NCBI GenBank assembly: GCA_000149225.2
Contig: CM000689.1
Coordinates: forward strand, 682,001 to 746,000
Direction of reading: 5' to 3'
DNA length: 64,000 bases
From: Lachancea kluyveri NRRL Y-12651
Taxonomy: Eukaryota > Ascomycota > Saccharomycetes > Saccharomycetales > Saccharomycetaceae
Made by a program: the position numbers and the translations under genes. The notes beneath the pieces were generated by a model that was not told where the DNA came from, ran no database searches, and was given only the letters and a program-made list of their open reading frames with translations. Shown in pieces: positions 28,170 to 38,518 of the stretch. Numbering within the stretch: the first letter of the stretch is position 1; the number at the start of each line of letters is the position of its first letter.

Positions 28170-31100
28170 TCAGAAAATGTCGCCACAGTCCTTCAGCTTG
28201 TGGTCCCGTCTCGCCAGCCAGTACTTGCCGTTGTACCTCCAGTACTCCTGGCGTGTTAGCGGGTGGACCTCCTTGCTGAACCACCTGGGCTTGTACTTGA
28301 TCTTCTGCGCCTCTCTGTTCTTTCGAGCGGCCCTCTGCTTTTCCTCGACGCGGCGCTTCTCGTCGGCGGCTTCGTCGTACCTTCCTTCCTCCATGGCTCT
28401 CTGGTCCGGCCTCAAACGCGTGTCTGTGGGCGGTAGCCAGGGCACCAGGTGCGGCTGGGGTGCGTTCAGGGTGATGGCGTACTGGGTCAGGTTGAAGGGC
28501 GTGTCAAATCTCTCGTGGGCGTGCCAGACCAGAAACTTGCTGCCATCGAACCTGGGGCCGCTTGCTGCAGACCCCCTGGCCGACGCGTGGGTCTTTATCT
28601 TTTCCAGCTGCATCTCCTCGGTCGAGTTCGGCGCCAACACCTTCTTTGCGTAGATCGAGTCGTTCCAGTGACCTCCGAAAATCCACTCCTTGCCGCCGCT
28701 GCCGTTGAACACCTCGCCGCGCACCTCGTAGGCGTTGGTTGACCTCCAGCCACGGGCCTTGAAATGCAACACACAGTAGTCACCGGTCGTGTGGTTGGTG
28801 ATCTTGACGTCACCGCGGTTGTCGACTTGCGGGTTGCCGAGCAGGATGCCGACGACCGTGTTGTCTGGCTTCTTCCACGTGTACAGCTCCTGCTGGTCAC
28901 CGCAGTCGGGCCTCAACTGCATGTACCACAGCCCCAGGTGCTTGAAGTCGAAGGACCGGCCGTTGAACTTTGAGTCCACGTACGACTCGCCCCAAAAGTC
29001 CCACTTGGGAGACTCTGTCCACGTTGCAGAGATGGGTGGGTGGTGCGACACCTGTTCTGTGAAAAACCTGTAGTGCTTGTCCGGCCTGCTGTACTCGTAC
29101 GTCTCACCCAAGAGCGGGTTGAACGGCTTGGCGACTCTCTTGGTGGTGGAGGCATACGACGAGGCAGAAAACACGCCGATGTACAGCATTCTCAGAGCAG
29201 ACTCTTCAAAAGAGGCGGCTTGGTCCAGCAATTCTGCGTACTCCAGGTCTTCGGCAACCCTCTGCAGCAGAGACGTGGGCTCGTTGAAGGATACCGGCAG
29301 CGTCATCCTGGTCATGTCTTTGCCAACCATGGACTTTAACACGGACCATAGACTGACCTTTGGACGGTCGTCCTTGCCGAGTTTTAGCCTTGTGCGCACG
29401 CCATCCTCGTAGCCCAGGTAGGAGCCCTCCACGTCCAGGACCTTTTTCTTGTCTTTCTGGGGCTTGGTGACTGCGAGAGCGTCTGACTCCACTTCCGATG
29501 CCATGTCTTTTGCGTCTACGGCAGGGAACGCCTGTTTCTCAGCAGCCTCGGCGGCCACGGTAGCGTCGTCAGCGGCCACCTCTGGGCCCCGGTTTTGAGC
29601 GGTGGTCACTTTGGCAGTAGTGTCCGCTTTTGCAGCACTAGGAGTAGTGGTGTCGGTGGTGTCGGTGGTGGCGCGCGCAGCAGCAGCAGCATCCGTCACG
29701 ACAGCAGTGGGTGCACCAGAATCGGATTGCTCCGCCTGGCGGCCCGAAATAGTTTCCACGTCCGCGCCCTCGTCGACGTCCTCGTCCAAGTCTTCTGCGT
29801 CAAAAAACTCGTCAGTCTCAGACTCTTGCTCATCCTCGTCGTTGTAGTGGATGAGCTCGGCAATCTCCTCCAACGGCGTCGCAGAGACAGTGGCCGAAGC
29901 GACAGTTGCCGCGGTCGCAGCGGTCGTGGCAGCATCAGAATCAGTGCCCTGCAAGCCGTACTCTTGGGCCTCAACACTCTCGTGGCTGGCCACCTCCATC
30001 AGCTTTTTCTGCAGCAGCTTTTTCAAATTCTTCCTCTCTGCGTCCAGCGAGGACAGGCGCTCTGTCTTTTCAACCAGCTCCAGCTCCAAATCCTTGACCG
30101 ACTTGATCCACAGGTTGTTGATGTCGCGTTGCTTGGTCAGCATCTTGACCAGCTTTTTGTCCCTGGTGGAGGTCAACGCATTCAGCTGGGCAAAGCTTTT
30201 GCTGATTGTTGCCAGCGATTTTCTGGCAGCGTCCAGAACGGGTGTGTCCTGAGTGTCGTCTTCCAGCAACTCGGCCAACGAGGAGATCTCGATGGAGACC
30301 GATCTCTGCAGCATCGCCAACTCTTGGGCATGCGGACCATAGTTCACCTTTAGATCCTCTTCATCTTCGTTGACGGGCTCCCAGGAAGCGCCGTTGCCAT
30401 CGCCATTGCCATCGCCATCGCCATCGCCATCCTCGCTCACATCCTCGCCCTCGGTTTCGTTTCCCAGGCTTGCGTTTCCCAGGCTGAGTGCAGTGGTGCC
30501 GCCGACCCTGTCTGTAAGGGAAGACTGTCCAATAGACACGTTGCTTAGTGAAGAGGGGCGGTTGCTTCTCACCTTACAGACGTACTGCTTTCCGCTCGCG
30601 GTCAGGTTGTCGTTCAGCTCAGCTTCACTGGAAGACACAGACGAAGCAGCGCTTGGCGAGCGGCGGTGTGCGGGCGCGCGGCGTTGGTCATAAGAGTGGA
30701 GACTGTGCAGGCTGGTGCCAGTCAAGTTCTTGCTCAAAGTGGCTGTAGCTGCCGAAGCGGGAGTCACGTTGATCTGGGGAGGGATATGTGCCAAAGTGGT
30801 GCTAGTTCCAGCACCAGTTCCAGAGCCAGTTCCAGAGCCAGTTCCAGAGCCAGTTCCAGAGCCAGTCCCAGAGCCAGTTCCAGAGCCAGAGCCAGAGTCA
30901 GTGGTCACACCACCAGCACCAGCGCCCCTCGCAACCAGTTCTCTGTCCTTTGCGAACCTGATGGCGCCCTGGATAGCCCAAACCCATCTGTTGGTTTCGA
31001 TCGGGTGGTTACCCTTCAGATGCCATCTCACCGTGCCATTGCTGCCGCCAATAATCTCAAACTTCAGCTTTTCCGAAGAATCAAGGTGCAGATAGCAGGT

Positions 31101-32099
31101 GGACATGTTCAACGAGCCGCGACATGCGTTGACGGTATCGTCCTGATCTTTGTAGTACGAAAGCATGCCGTCGGAGCTTAATATAAACCAACGCAGCTTG
31201 TAGCCCTGCGCAAAGTTGGTCCACTTGCGCAAGTAGCCCTTGTACGACGGGGGCTCGTGCAGGTTGTTGGCAACGTCAATCACGCTTTGTTCGCGCGCGG
31301 CCTTCTCCAACATGCGTTTCAGTTCTGCTTCAATCGCCAGAGCAGTGTTTTCGCTTGGCTGTTGCTGCTGCTGTGGGGCGGCAGGAGATATGCGGCCCAA
31401 AAGGTCTACGGGCAGCTTGCCCCTCTTGTCTCTTTTAAAGGGATCGCCCCCGTGGTCGAGAATCCACCGGCACATTGTCACATCCTTCTTCTTGACAAAT
31501 TCATGGAGCACGGTGTCACCAGTTTCCGGGTCCGTGCCGTTGATGTCCAGCAGCTCCGAGTTTCTAGCGCTGCTCAAAATGCTTTCCAGATGGTCAAAGT
31601 CGCGGTTGTTGAACGCCAGCCTAAACTCCTGCGCAATCTCGGCAACGTAGTTTGCCCTGCTGACTTGCATCATCTGCGCGATGTTCAAGTTCTTGCACAT
31701 CTCAATGGGCTGCAGGTGAGAGTTGTTGAGGATGCAGTCGTTTATCTGGGGCTGCTGCATCAACAGGTTCACCACATCGCCGCGGGACTGGTACGCTGCC
31801 AAGTGCAACGGTGTGTTTCCATCTGCATCCTGGCTGTTGATATCAAGGGTGATCAACTGCGGCGAGCCTTCCTTGCTGGGTGTGGCCCAATGGGACACGA
31901 TCTCCTTGATTAGCGGCGTAGGAGCAACCTGCACTGCGTAGTGAAGGATCAACTGTGCCACGTCCTGGACGTCAGGGTCTTGCAGTGGTTGGAATTGGGT
32001 ACGAATGAGGTTTTGGAGATTGGTAAAGTCGCCCTGGCGCAACGAATCTAACAACTTCAACTTCAACAGCGGTTTGCTAATGGCGTGTTCAGCAGCCAT
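28170..32099 (-). CDS. OSH2: Oxysterol-binding protein homologue with ankyrin repeats, PH domain and FFAT motif (Osh1/Osh2 type)
   Basis: A 1,309-residue lipid transfer protein, the single form of the SWH1(OSH1)/OSH2 pair. Ankyrin repeats fill about residues 60-250. A PH domain follows at ~290-390 (SYKGYLRKWTNFAQGYKLRWFIL). A low-complexity linker contains a GSGTGSGTGS repeat near 405-430 and the FFAT motif DEFFDAEDL near 765, which binds the ER protein Scs2. The C-terminal sterol/PI4P-binding domain (~920-1309) carries the signature EQVSHHPP near 1015. The domain order is exactly that of S. cerevisiae Osh1 and Osh2, which act at ER-plasma membrane or nucleus-vacuole contacts. Convergent with the mannosyltransferase. 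Confidence 0.95.
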   Translation of the reverse strand: MAAEHAISKPLLKLKLLDSLRQGDFTNLQNLIRTQFQPLQDPDVQDVAQLILHYAVQVAPTPLIKEIVSHWATPSKEGSPQLITLDINSQDADGNTPLHLAAYQSRGDVVNLLMQQPQINDCILNNSHLQPIEMCKNLNIAQMMQVSRANYVAEIAQEFRLAFNNRDFDHLESILSSARNSELLDINGTDPETGDTVLHEFVKKKDVTMCRWILDHGGDPFKRDKRGKLPVDLLGRISPAAPQQQQQPSENTALAIEAELKRMLEKAAREQSVIDVANNLHEPPSYKGYLRKWTNFAQGYKLRWFILSSDGMLSYYKDQDDTVNACRGSLNMSTCYLHLDSSEKLKFEIIGGSNGTVRWHLKGNHPIETNRWVWAIQGAIRFAKDRELVARGAGAGGVTTDSGSGSGTGSGTGSGTGSGTGSGTGSGTGAGTSTTLAHIPPQINVTPASAATATLSKNLTGTSLHSLHSYDQRRAPAHRRSPSAASSVSSSEAELNDNLTASGKQYVCKVRSNRPSSLSNVSIGQSSLTDRVGGTTALSLGNASLGNETEGEDVSEDGDGDGDGNGDGNGASWEPVNEDEEDLKVNYGPHAQELAMLQRSVSIEISSLAELLEDDTQDTPVLDAARKSLATISKSFAQLNALTSTRDKKLVKMLTKQRDINNLWIKSVKDLELELVEKTERLSSLDAERKNLKKLLQKKLMEVASHESVEAQEYGLQGTDSDAATTAATAATVASATVSATPLEEIAELIHYNDEDEQESETDEFFDAEDLDEDVDEGADVETISGRQAEQSDSGAPTAVVTDAAAAARATTDTTDTTTPSAAKADTTAKVTTAQNRGPEVAADDATVAAEAAEKQAFPAVDAKDMASEVESDALAVTKPQKDKKKVLDVEGSYLGYEDGVRTRLKLGKDDRPKVSLWSVLKSMVGKDMTRMTLPVSFNEPTSLLQRVAEDLEYAELLDQAASFEESALRMLYIGVFSASSYASTTKRVAKPFNPLLGETYEYSRPDKHYRFFTEQVSHHPPISATWTESPKWDFWGESYVDSKFNGRSFDFKHLGLWYMQLRPDCGDQQELYTWKKPDNTVVGILLGNPQVDNRGDVKITNHTTGDYCVLHFKARGWRSTNAYEVRGEVFNGSGGKEWIFGGHWNDSIYAKKVLAPNSTEEMQLEKIKTHASARGSAASGPRFDGSKFLVWHAHERFDTPFNLTQYAITLNAPQPHLVPWLPPTDTRLRPDQRAMEEGRYDEAADEKRRVEEKQRAARKNREAQKIKYKPRWFSKEVHPLTRQEYWRYNGKYWLARRDHKLKDCGDIF

Positions 32100-32794
32100 G
32101 GCTTGTTATTCTATTGAAGGTGAGAGTGGGGAGGAGAAACGAAAAGGTCAAAAAAAAAAATAATCAGGATAAAGTCACAGCAAACTCTGAACTTTTGATA
32201 TATGTATATATTATATGTTGTTGAACTCGCAAGCAATGGTGGTTTTTTTTCCCTTTTTTTTCTTTTAATTTTCTTAGTTTTCACTTTTTCACTTTTTATT
32301 TTTCTTCCCTCGGTCTTTCTGTTTTGAAATCACACTCAGCCACTTGTTGTTCTCTGTGTCGTTTAAGGGGTGCCAAGATCGATGAGAAGAGACTTACAGT
32401 TGAATTTGCAGATGTCGATTTCCTCCCCTTTTGCACTTTTTTTTCATTTTTCTTTTTTTTTTGCAATTCACACTGGACGATGGCACGAATGGGACAGAAA
32501 AGGGGAGCCGGCAGTGGAGAACGTATGAAACTGTTGAATTACTGTAGATAGTGAATGGTCACGTGCGTAAAAATTAAATAAGGGCAAGACGTGCGGAACA
32601 TAAGGCGTTAATGTCATAAATAAGGCGGCTACACAATACTTGATAAACCTATACAACCTCTTTCACTCCTTCAGATGGCAAACAGGGTAAGGATGAGAAA
32701 AGAAAAGAAAAGAAAAAAAAAAAACAACAACAAAAAAACAAAGCAAAACGTACATCATAAATGATTGCAACTGACGTGTCCCACAGCACGCCAA
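32100..32794. other. Intergenic: OSH2 promoter side and YAT1 3' side
   Basis: T-rich and A-rich, with long T runs at about 32240-32300 and 32435-32462 and AAAAG repeats at about 32698-32720. A GTCACGTG site lies at about 32557-32564 without any AT-rich block that would suggest a centromere. No gene. Confidence 0.6.
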
Positions 32795-34888
32795 TCACCC
32801 GCTGACGCTGACATCAAAGTAGTCGTAGCCAGAAAGTAGGTACCGCAAGTCGCTAGAGGCATGCTCCCGCTGGTGTTCCTGCTTTTCCCGCTCCTGCTGG
32901 GCAAGTAGGTGCGCATCGTTACTTCTGTTGTGGACGTGGTCGATTTCAAGTAAAAACCTTTCGATCAACGTGACAAATCTCTTTGTCTGCCGATGTCTGG
33001 AGGAAACCACAATCGAGATGGAATCGCCCCGGATAATGTAGCCGATGCCAAACCCGTTGGCGCACACAGGGCCGAATCCAAAGTTCTTCAAGCACGGGTT
33101 GCCGCAGTTCGAAGTGCTCAGAACGTTTGTGTTGAGCAGCTTCCACGCGCCGTCCTGGAAGAGCGGCGGGAGAGGCATCTCTTCGCTAAAGAGCTCTTTC
33201 CAGATGCAGTACATCGCGTACAGGTGGCGGTCCTGGCCCAGTCCCAGAGAACACTCCTTGGTGACACGCGAGTGCTCTTTGCAGGCGTCCTGCAGGAACT
33301 GGACGCGCTCCCTGTCGGTGGTTTGCCTGTCGAACATGGACTTGACAAAGCCCTTGGACTGCAAGGACACTGAGCGAATGGCCTCGGTTCTGCCGTTCTG
33401 GAACAGCTTGGTCATGGCGGGCTCGTAGGTCATCTCAAACTTACCGTAGAGCGCATAGTACGCGGTCTGGAAGGCCACCTGCATGAACGCATCTGGCGAA
33501 GTCTTGAACGCAGCCTTGATGTGGTTGGAACCGTAGGTGGCAAAGTGCAAGTTTGCAAACTCAAACTGGGAGATGAGGTCCGAGACCCTAGTTTCCGCAA
33601 AGTGCAGCGATGACAGCAAGAAGGAATCCATGGTCCACTCGAGCTTGCGGGGGATCGTGATCAGGTTGGCCGTCGAGGGTGCGGAAGAGGCCGTGGTACC
33701 TGTGGTGGCAGAGGTGATCGCGGTGGTCGGGGAGCCTGCCCCACCGTGAAAGATCTCTGGCACGTTCTTTGTAATGCCATGCGCAAAGCTCAGGATGGAG
33801 TCGGTGTAGATGTCAGTTGCCAGACGCAGCACGGTGTGTCCGTCCACGCCGGTATGCTCAAAGTTGATACCGGCCTTGCCGTTACGAGTCACAATCAGCT
33901 GTAGCTTGTCGTACCACCTGTTCAGGCAGGTGCCGCACTGCACGCCGGCCGGCGTCGTAGCGTCCGCAACGAGGTTGACGCTGGATGTGCCACAAAGCAT
34001 GCTTTTGGTCAGTTCCTCCTCGTCGTCGATCGCAATGTCGTCGAGACAAACCACAAAGAGCGCGCTGTCGATGATCTTCAGGTTCTTCCAGTTGGTCGAG
34101 TCGCGGGTCGAGGAGATGTAGTCGCGGATGTTGGACCACACGCGTCTGTTCTCGGTGGTGAGCACGCCCCATGGGTACTTGCGCTGTAGGTCGCGCTCGC
34201 CGTCCATGATAATCGAGTAGAGGTTCCACTCCAGCTCCTCCGGGGTGCTGAAGATGGGTGTGTTGCCAACGTCCAGAACGTCGAACCAGTAGAACTGGGA
34301 CTTGTAGAGCACCACCACGTGGTGCGACGTCGAGTCGGTCTGCAGGTGGCACGAGTCGTCAGCAGGGCCTGGCGGAATACGCGCGGAGCCAAACAGCTTG
34401 GCGTACTGGTCCATGGACAGCGGCCTGCCGCGAATGTTGTCTGGCGTGAGCGTGTCGTGGCGGATCTCGCGAATAAACTTTAGAATAGAGAGCACAAGCT
34501 TGGCCGTGCGTTTGATCTGCACCGTGTGCTCGCCAAAGGGCGTGGCGGCAGATGCCACGTTGCGCATGGTTGGGTCGTCCTGCAGCTGGAAGTAGGGGTT
34601 GACGTTGAGCACGACAGACTCATTGTACTGCAAGTATGAGTCGTACCAGAACTGTTCGATGTACGACGAGACCGGTCTGTCGCTGGCCAGCTCAGTGTCG
34701 TAGGCGACCAGCTGCTCGTGAAGTTTGGACAGCAACTCCACGTTTTCTTTGCCAAAGACAACGTTGGTGGTTCTGGCGTGGCGCTTGTCGTCCTGCAAGG
34801 GTCTGACACGCGCGAGATAGCGCGTGAGCGTGTCTTTCAAGGGGGGGATCGGTAGCCGGGGAAGTTGTTCTGCGATAGGAGAGGGCAT
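32795..34888 (-). CDS. YAT1: Carnitine O-acetyltransferase, outer mitochondrial type
   Basis: Transfers acetyl groups between CoA and carnitine for acetyl-unit transport to mitochondria. From the ATG at 34888 (MPSPIAEQLPRLPIPPL) the protein has 697 residues and starts like S. cerevisiae Yat1 (687). An in-frame ATG at 34960 would add 24 non-conserved residues. Family blocks include SSYIEQFWYD, NVNPYFQLQDDP, the catalytic His in FEHTGVDGHTVLR near residue 343, and the substrate-site STSNCGNP followed by FGFGPVCANGFGIGYI near 590. The C-terminal YLLSGYDYFDVSVSG is nearly the same as Yat1. Divergent from CDC15. Near SWH1 on S. cerevisiae chromosome I (YAR035W), matching the neighbour here. Confidence 0.96.
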   Translation of the reverse strand: MPSPIAEQLPRLPIPPLKDTLTRYLARVRPLQDDKRHARTTNVVFGKENVELLSKLHEQLVAYDTELASDRPVSSYIEQFWYDSYLQYNESVVLNVNPYFQLQDDPTMRNVASAATPFGEHTVQIKRTAKLVLSILKFIREIRHDTLTPDNIRGRPLSMDQYAKLFGSARIPPGPADDSCHLQTDSTSHHVVVLYKSQFYWFDVLDVGNTPIFSTPEELEWNLYSIIMDGERDLQRKYPWGVLTTENRRVWSNIRDYISSTRDSTNWKNLKIIDSALFVVCLDDIAIDDEEELTKSMLCGTSSVNLVADATTPAGVQCGTCLNRWYDKLQLIVTRNGKAGINFEHTGVDGHTVLRLATDIYTDSILSFAHGITKNVPEIFHGGAGSPTTAITSATTGTTASSAPSTANLITIPRKLEWTMDSFLLSSLHFAETRVSDLISQFEFANLHFATYGSNHIKAAFKTSPDAFMQVAFQTAYYALYGKFEMTYEPAMTKLFQNGRTEAIRSVSLQSKGFVKSMFDRQTTDRERVQFLQDACKEHSRVTKECSLGLGQDRHLYAMYCIWKELFSEEMPLPPLFQDGAWKLLNTNVLSTSNCGNPCLKNFGFGPVCANGFGIGYIIRGDSISIVVSSRHRQTKRFVTLIERFLLEIDHVHNRSNDAHLLAQQEREKQEHQREHASSDLRYLLSGYDYFDVSVSG

Positions 34889-35418
34889 TGTTGGTTGGTG
34901 GTTATAGGGATAGATATGTTGAGAGTGTTCATATTGCAGCTGGCCTTTATTTCTGTGCATCTGTGTGTTCTTATACTCTGGGGAGCTCCTTTGGGCCTTT
35001 GACGGCGGCAGCGCATGACCGCGGCGATGTCACGCCCTGTTTTATCACTCCGCTGTGTGCGCTTGCCCGCTTTCTTCTTGCTCACCCACACACTTTCTTC
35101 ATGCTCGCTCACTCGCGCACTCGCTCGCTGCAGTTTGCCACACCGCCCGAAAACACTCCCCTCCACCCGTGCGAACCATCATCATTATCATCATCGTTGT
35201 TGTTGCCGTTGTTGTTGCCATTGTCGTCATCATCATCGTCACCATCGCCATCATCGCCATCGTCGGTATCACCAGCATTGTTACTGTTATTATCGCCAGC
35301 ATAAACAGCATAGACCCTCTCACCTGCCACCGGAAGTACTTCTTTGGCAGCAACCGTTCGAAACAGACTCCAACACACCATCCACCGAGCATACAGAGCA
35401 AGAGTTCCCGCCCTCAGC
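34889..35418. other. Divergent intergenic YAT1/CDC15 with trinucleotide-rich block
   Basis: Contains a 125-base block at 35177-35301 made almost wholly of CAT, CGT, TGT, CGC and ACC-type triplets. It gives long frames on both strands (Asp/Asn-rich on minus, Ile/Val-rich on plus), but neither has a recognisable domain and both lie in the promoter region of two solid genes. Confidence 0.6.
35177..35301. repeat. Imperfect trinucleotide repeat (ATC/TTG/GCC mixture)
   Basis: A near-continuous imperfect triplet repeat between YAT1 and CDC15, beginning ATCATCATTATC and passing into GTTGTTGTTGCC. It resembles the triplet tracts inside coding regions but lies between genes. Confidence 0.8.
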
Positions 35419-38157
35419 ATGCACAACGCAAGGGTCAACTTGACGCCGGCGCAACGCTATCCCGCAACAGCGACAGACGCCAGCACCGCCCTGGCCACCC
35501 CTTCGTCGGCCACCACCACCACCAACAAGACCCACTACGCACTCAAACAGGTTATCGGGAAGGGCGCCTACGGCATCGTGTACAAGGCCGTCAACAGACA
35601 GACGCGCAAAGAGGTCGCTATCAAGGTCATCGAGTACGACAACGAGGAGGAGCTCAACGACCACATGCTGGAGATCGACCTGCTCAAGAACCTCAGGCAT
35701 CCCAACATCGTCAAGTATCACGGGTTCATTCAGAAGAGACACCAGCTGTGCATCCTGCTCGAGTACTGCTCGCGCGGCTCGCTCAGAGACGTGTTTAAGC
35801 AGCACCCGATCGACGAGCAGCAGGCCCGGGTGTACGTCCAGCAGACGTTGCAGGGACTGCAGTACCTGCACAGCCAGGGCGTGATCCACCGCGACATCAA
35901 GGCTGCCAACCTTCTGCTGGATGCGCAGAACACGGTCAAACTGGCGGACTTTGGCGTCTCTACGCGGGTGAACAGCCTGGCGATGACCTATGCCGGCTCG
36001 CCCAACTGGATGTCCCCCGAGGTTATGCTAGGCAAGGGAGCCACCACGGTCAGCGACGTGTGGTCTCTGGGTGCCACGGTCGTCGAGATCCTCACGGGCA
36101 ACCCGCCGTTCCACAACCTGGTCAACGAGGCGGCGTGCTACGCGATTGTCAACGACGTGTACTACCCGCCAGCGTGGCTGTCCAGGCCGTGCTGCGACTT
36201 TATCCACCGCTGTTTTCAAAAGAACATGTTCAAACGGCCCAGCGCCACAGAGCTGCTGAAGCACGCCTGGGTCGGCCAAACGCACGAGGACAAGCTGGAA
36301 AAGTACCGGGAGGAGGACGACGGCGAGCGGTGGGAAAAGGACTTTATCGAGGTGGACGTCTCGCCTTCTAAGGCTGACGGGGAGCCGGACACGCAGGACG
36401 GCAGGCGTCACCTGGACTGCTTTCGCAGGCGAGCCGCGTTTCTGCCGGACCGCGTGTTTGAGGAGTGCACTGCAGAGGAGATTGCGTGGGCAATGCTGGC
36501 CGTCCTGGAGCAGGGCTGTCTCGACGGTCTGTCCGAAATGCTAGCATACGATGCGGCGCACACCTTGTGCCGCGTCAGACGCGCCTTTGTCAGTCTTGGT
36601 GGCCTACCGCTGCTCCTAGACTGCAAGGACCCCGATATGGAGGAGCTCTTGCTCACGTTTTTCACGGACAACACTGCAGAGCTGATCAGATGCGGTGTGC
36701 TGCTCCACTGCAAGCACCTGAAGAACAGAGAGCTCATCCTGCACGTTGCTGCTGAATTTGGCAAGCTGGTCACGCCCGCGGCCTGGGGTGAGTGGTGCAG
36801 TACGCTCCCAGGCTTTATAGATGCTGTGATCCACGGCCTGCGGTCGCGGCCGCGGTCGCCGTCGCTGGCCAAGAAGTCGCAGACGATCCTGCTGCAGCTG
36901 TCCGCGTCGCCGTCGGAGCATCTCCAGCTGTACAGGCTGATGTCGCTGCCGCTGGAAAGCGACCCCGAGCTGATGTATGTTGTGTTCAAATCGTTCAACA
37001 ACCATCTCCAGCACAAGGAGCTGGCGTACCACGGCGACTCGATGCCCGTGTCTGGCACGATTGGCGCGCCCGACGGGTCGCCGTCCCCGCTTGCCAGCGT
37101 GTCCCTGTACCCGGCCAGATCCGACCTTCCCGACGGCTTCATTTCGTGGCTGTTAAAGTACACTCCAACGCTGCACGCGCAAGCGCAAGCGCAGGCGCAG
37201 GCGCGTGTCCAAGACGTGCACGTTTTGAAGAACTTTGTGCGCCTGTGCTACAACTCCGCACACCTGAATCGTGTGGCGCTCCGTGAGATCCTCGAACACC
37301 GGGGGCCCGTGGCACTGACAGCCAGTCTGCTGCAGCAGTATGTTGCTGACCGGAGAAAGAAGCACCTAAGGCCCGTGTTGTCCATCTGTCTGAGCTTGTG
37401 CGTGGAGCTCTCGTCCGAGCTGAGCGTGAGCGCGCTTTATGGCCTGGTGGACGTGGCCGTGCGCTTCCTGGGGCTGGGAGCATTTGTGGCCGGCGGTGTT
37501 GAAATCCTGCTCAACTGCCTGAACTTTGCCCTGCACGAGACGGGCGTCGAAGCAGTATGCGATGGCCGCGATGCAATAATTGTAGGTGCACGTCTGGCGC
37601 AGAGGATTCGCATTCCCGCGGAGGTTGTTGTACAGGCCTTTTACCGCGAAGACGCGGAACACTTTGGCAACTACATCACCAAGCTTACCAGGCTGATCTC
37701 GCTGCCGCCTTGCCGCCCACTTGCTTATGAGATCGTCATCCAGCCGCTGTTTATGGAAAAGCTGCGCTCCATATTTGATATCTACCGTGGCAGCCTGATC
37801 ATCCAGATTGACTTTCTCAAGTTTTTGAAAATGGCCCTCATAAGGTTTGTCGAACACGTTCCGCAGACCAATGCTGCACGGGCCTCAGCAATAACCACCG
37901 AGGCCCTGATCTCGCATGCCATCCGTTCGGAAACGATTCCCGCTGCGGTTGCCGTTGTCCCACAGGTTACCGAGTTTCTGAAGCGCAACTGGCAGGATCA
38001 CGACGCACAGGAAAAGGTTGGATCCGACTCCATTTTGATCCGCCAGCTCTGCAACGACATTGAACAGCTACAGCTGGAAAGCACGTCCCCGGCGACCACA
38101 CTCGACGGCCGCATCGACAACGACGGCTTTGCCGTGCCCAGGGTTGTGTTGCCGTGA
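35419..38157 (+). CDS. CDC15: Mitotic exit network protein kinase Cdc15
   Basis: A 912-residue Ste20/MST-like kinase of the mitotic exit network, which acts downstream of Tem1 and activates Dbf2-Mob1. The start is the ATG at 35419: it yields MHNARVNLTPAQR, which lines up with the start region of S. cerevisiae Cdc15 (RVNLTPIQR); the open frame upstream has no ATG. The kinase domain covers about residues 40-285 with GKGAYGIVYKA, the catalytic HRDIKAANLLL near 157, DFGVS and SPNWMSPEV. The long C-terminal region (~600 residues) is helical-repeat-like and contains an Ala-Gln run near 590. Divergent from YAT1; KIN3 follows, as in the YAR018-YAR019 pair. Confidence 0.95.
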   Translation: MHNARVNLTPAQRYPATATDASTALATPSSATTTTNKTHYALKQVIGKGAYGIVYKAVNRQTRKEVAIKVIEYDNEEELNDHMLEIDLLKNLRHPNIVKYHGFIQKRHQLCILLEYCSRGSLRDVFKQHPIDEQQARVYVQQTLQGLQYLHSQGVIHRDIKAANLLLDAQNTVKLADFGVSTRVNSLAMTYAGSPNWMSPEVMLGKGATTVSDVWSLGATVVEILTGNPPFHNLVNEAACYAIVNDVYYPPAWLSRPCCDFIHRCFQKNMFKRPSATELLKHAWVGQTHEDKLEKYREEDDGERWEKDFIEVDVSPSKADGEPDTQDGRRHLDCFRRRAAFLPDRVFEECTAEEIAWAMLAVLEQGCLDGLSEMLAYDAAHTLCRVRRAFVSLGGLPLLLDCKDPDMEELLLTFFTDNTAELIRCGVLLHCKHLKNRELILHVAAEFGKLVTPAAWGEWCSTLPGFIDAVIHGLRSRPRSPSLAKKSQTILLQLSASPSEHLQLYRLMSLPLESDPELMYVVFKSFNNHLQHKELAYHGDSMPVSGTIGAPDGSPSPLASVSLYPARSDLPDGFISWLLKYTPTLHAQAQAQAQARVQDVHVLKNFVRLCYNSAHLNRVALREILEHRGPVALTASLLQQYVADRRKKHLRPVLSICLSLCVELSSELSVSALYGLVDVAVRFLGLGAFVAGGVEILLNCLNFALHETGVEAVCDGRDAIIVGARLAQRIRIPAEVVVQAFYREDAEHFGNYITKLTRLISLPPCRPLAYEIVIQPLFMEKLRSIFDIYRGSLIIQIDFLKFLKMALIRFVEHVPQTNAARASAITTEALISHAIRSETIPAAVAVVPQVTEFLKRNWQDHDAQEKVGSDSILIRQLCNDIEQLQLESTSPATTLDGRIDNDGFAVPRVVLP

Positions 38158-38518
38158 ATATACATTGGGATCATCTACTACGATCGTCGGGCATCGTTGC
38201 CGGGGTTTTTATTGTTCATCACACTTCCCCAAATGGAAAACGGTAAACAATCATGGGTAATTTCGTCATTAGCCTTTTAGTTTCGCGATAAAGCCTCCGA
38301 CTTTCAACCACACCACAAAACCCCCCTCCCCCCCTCAATTACTATGTAGCATTACGTCTATAAACAAGAGATAGAAAGTAGCGCAGGAGAAGAAGTACAG
38401 ATTTACTACAGGAAAAAGAAAGAAAAAAGGAAAATATAGCTACTGCAATACAGTGCAATACAGTATAAAACAAAAACGCACACGAAACGAAACGAAACGA
38501 AACGAAACGCAACGAGAA
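38158..38518. other. Intergenic CDC15/KIN3 with AAACG repeats
   Basis: Tandem genes. An AAACG pentamer repeat (about 38484-38510) ends within ten bases of the KIN3 start, so it lies in the KIN3 leader. No gene. Confidence 0.65.

Noticed and set aside
35344-35418. A longer N-terminus for Cdc15 starting at 35344
   Set aside because: The codon there is TTG, and the protein starting at ATG 35419 lines up with the known Cdc15 N-terminus.
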